The translations under genes and the position numbers were made by a program. The notes under the pieces are model-generated. The model did not search any database. It was given only the letters and a program-made list of their open reading frames with translations, and was not told the DNA's origin. Below are positions 62,689-64,000 of a DNA stretch of 64,000 bases, in pieces. This stretch comes from Pteria penguin (Eukaryota; Mollusca; Bivalvia; Pterioida; Pteriidae). Position 1 is the stretch's first letter; the number at the start of each line of letters is the position of its first letter. The DNA is taken from positions 36,037,096-36,101,095 of the forward strand of contig CM068582.1 of assembly GCA_035048485.1 (NCBI GenBank), written 5' to 3'.

Positions 62689-63340
62689 CAGGAATAAGTT
62701 ACCATAATATTTTCATTTGGACGATGTCTGAACATTGATATTTCGAGGATACAAACCATATTTGTATTAAAAAACTGCAGTTGATATTACTCTCAATCAA
62801 ACGAATTAAATTTCAAGGGTTCTACAATAGATAATGTGAAATACGAACATTCGATAAAGAACATTGTTTTTGAAATATTTCGATAAATTCTATAATCCAC
62901 TATGAACTTGTTGTACATCTTTGTTTCTATAGATTTCATTAGAAATAATTCAGTCTAATAATTAAAGTCTATCGGAATTCTGGGATCATTTATAGATATT
63001 AGTTTACATGTTTTGACCTAGAATATGAAAAATGTCTTAGTATACTCATTGGATATTGCTTGTCAATACTTCAATATTGGTCGATGTAGTTTTGATAAAG
63101 AGCTTACAAGGTATAGCTTCGAATACCATGTGTAAGTTTTATTATATTTTGATTGGATGCATGTATGGATAGAATGAGAAGTTTTATACATTACATCAAT
63201 TCATTTTGCTCTACGCAGTCTACTTGTTTCAATCATGTACATTAAACATTGAATTATAGTAAAATAATCATAATTATCAATTAGTTTTGTTCAAAAAAAG
63301 AATGTTTGTAATTTACTAATAAAGGTTGAATACTTGAATA
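62689..63340 (+). other. agrin 3' UTR (extent inferred)
   Basis: AT-rich non-coding DNA follows the stop. ATTAAA at 62961..62966 and AATAAA at 63318..63323 are possible polyadenylation signals; the latter is followed by a GT-containing stretch (GTATGCAGTGTATAATATAG). The end used cannot be fixed from sequence alone. Confidence 0.5.
63318..63323 (+). promoter_or_regulatory. candidate polyadenylation signal AATAAA
   Basis: A canonical hexamer 630 bp after the agrin stop. Another AATAAA lies at 63769..63774. Confidence 0.4.
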
Positions 63341-64000
63341 ACGTATGCAGTGTATAATATAGAATTTAAGAAATACTGTTTTATGATTTAATGCATGTAT
63401 AGCATTAAATCTCCCACATTAATTACTATTCCAGAAATTGGCAGTATTGTTTTGTGTACATGTTTTAAGTTATACATGATAAAGTCAAATTCACGATAAC
63501 TATTTAACCGTATTATTATATATAATTTCATACGGCAAATTTAATAATTAATCAGCATATGACTGTATATTTCTAATTTTGAACACATGAACTACGTAGG
63601 GACGGACTTATGTTTTAGCATTTGATAAGGGCCATTTAAACACACATATCGATCATCTTATACATACATATTAATGGTATTCATTCTATTGTCCTGGATA
63701 GACGACATGGAAGCATATAATGTTTGACTATCTATTTGTTTATTCGGTAGCAAATATTCCATACTGGCAATAAATCTTGATAGATGTATATTCTATATGT
63801 TAAATTCTTGTGACAAAACTTTTCTGTTGGTAACAAGATCTTTATCTTGACTTTGACTCTGACCTTTGGCGTACTTTAAAAAAAATTCTTTAAGTTGCCA
63901 TCGCTTGGGAAGGACATTAATATTTCCCACATTTATCAGATACATACATAAGCATAAAATTAAAATTGCACGATAATATGCAAATCGCAAAATAATAATC
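63341..64000. other. downstream DNA, nothing recognised
   Basis: AT-rich; one further AATAAA at 63769. The minus-strand frame at 63793..63990 has no domain. Confidence 0.5.

Overview
The window is AT-rich, intron-rich animal DNA. Dispersed repeats are typical of bivalve molluscs: tRNA-derived SINEs ending in CAATCAATC, YIDD reverse-transcriptase fragments, and Ca/Na-type 'AAGGTCAAGGTC' repeats. I infer a bivalve but cannot name the species. One gene, on the + strand, accounts for all convincing coding sequence: an agrin (AGRN) orthologue, a secreted heparan-sulfate-type proteoglycan of basement membranes and synapses. It is read here as about 31 exons (19105..62688, plus a candidate 36-nt exon at 615..650). 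All junctions keep one open frame, and every module boundary uses a phase-1 intron.

Domain order: nine follistatin/Kazal (FS) modules, each with ten cysteines. FS1 is at 19105, FS2 at 31.8 kb, FS3 at 38.1 kb, FS4 at 42.7 kb, FS5 at 43.3/43.8 kb, FS6 at 44.4/44.7 kb, FS7 at 47.6 kb, and FS8 at 48.2/49.7 kb, preceded by an acidic Ser-Gly glycosaminoglycan site. Then come a lustrin-like cysteine-rich module (49.9 kb), the agrin 'GCC' motif exon (51.0 kb), laminin-EGF 1 and 2 (51.6, 53.0 kb), FS9 (53.6 kb), a basic Ser/Thr linker (54.2 kb), an EB/EGF-like module (55.1 kb), EGF1 (55.7 kb), LG1 (56.3-57.2 kb), EGF2 and EGF3, LG2 (58.6-59.6 kb), EGF4, LG3 (61.1-62.6 kb) and a stop at 62686..62688. 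This matches vertebrate agrin from FS1 to LG3, with two visible differences: the SEA domain between FS9 and EGF1 is not seen, and a lustrin-type cysteine module is inserted after FS8.

The 5' end is the uncertain part. No NtA domain and no certain first exon are visible. Either the gene starts upstream of the window (through 615..650 and FS1), or some transcripts start at an ATG with strong Kozak context at 31684, which encodes a possible signal/anchor segment directly ahead of FS2. From that ATG the reading frame is 1662 residues long.

Layout: 1-42.7 kb holds very long introns (18.5, 12.4, 6.1 and 4.4 kb) packed with retroelement fragments, SINEs, minisatellites and microsatellites, with only a few exons. 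42.7-62.7 kb holds the dense 3' half with introns of about 0.1-2.8 kb. 62.7-64 kb is the 3' UTR and downstream DNA. No bacterial features, CRISPR, rRNA or functional tRNA genes were found. Sequence tracts not listed hold nothing I can name.
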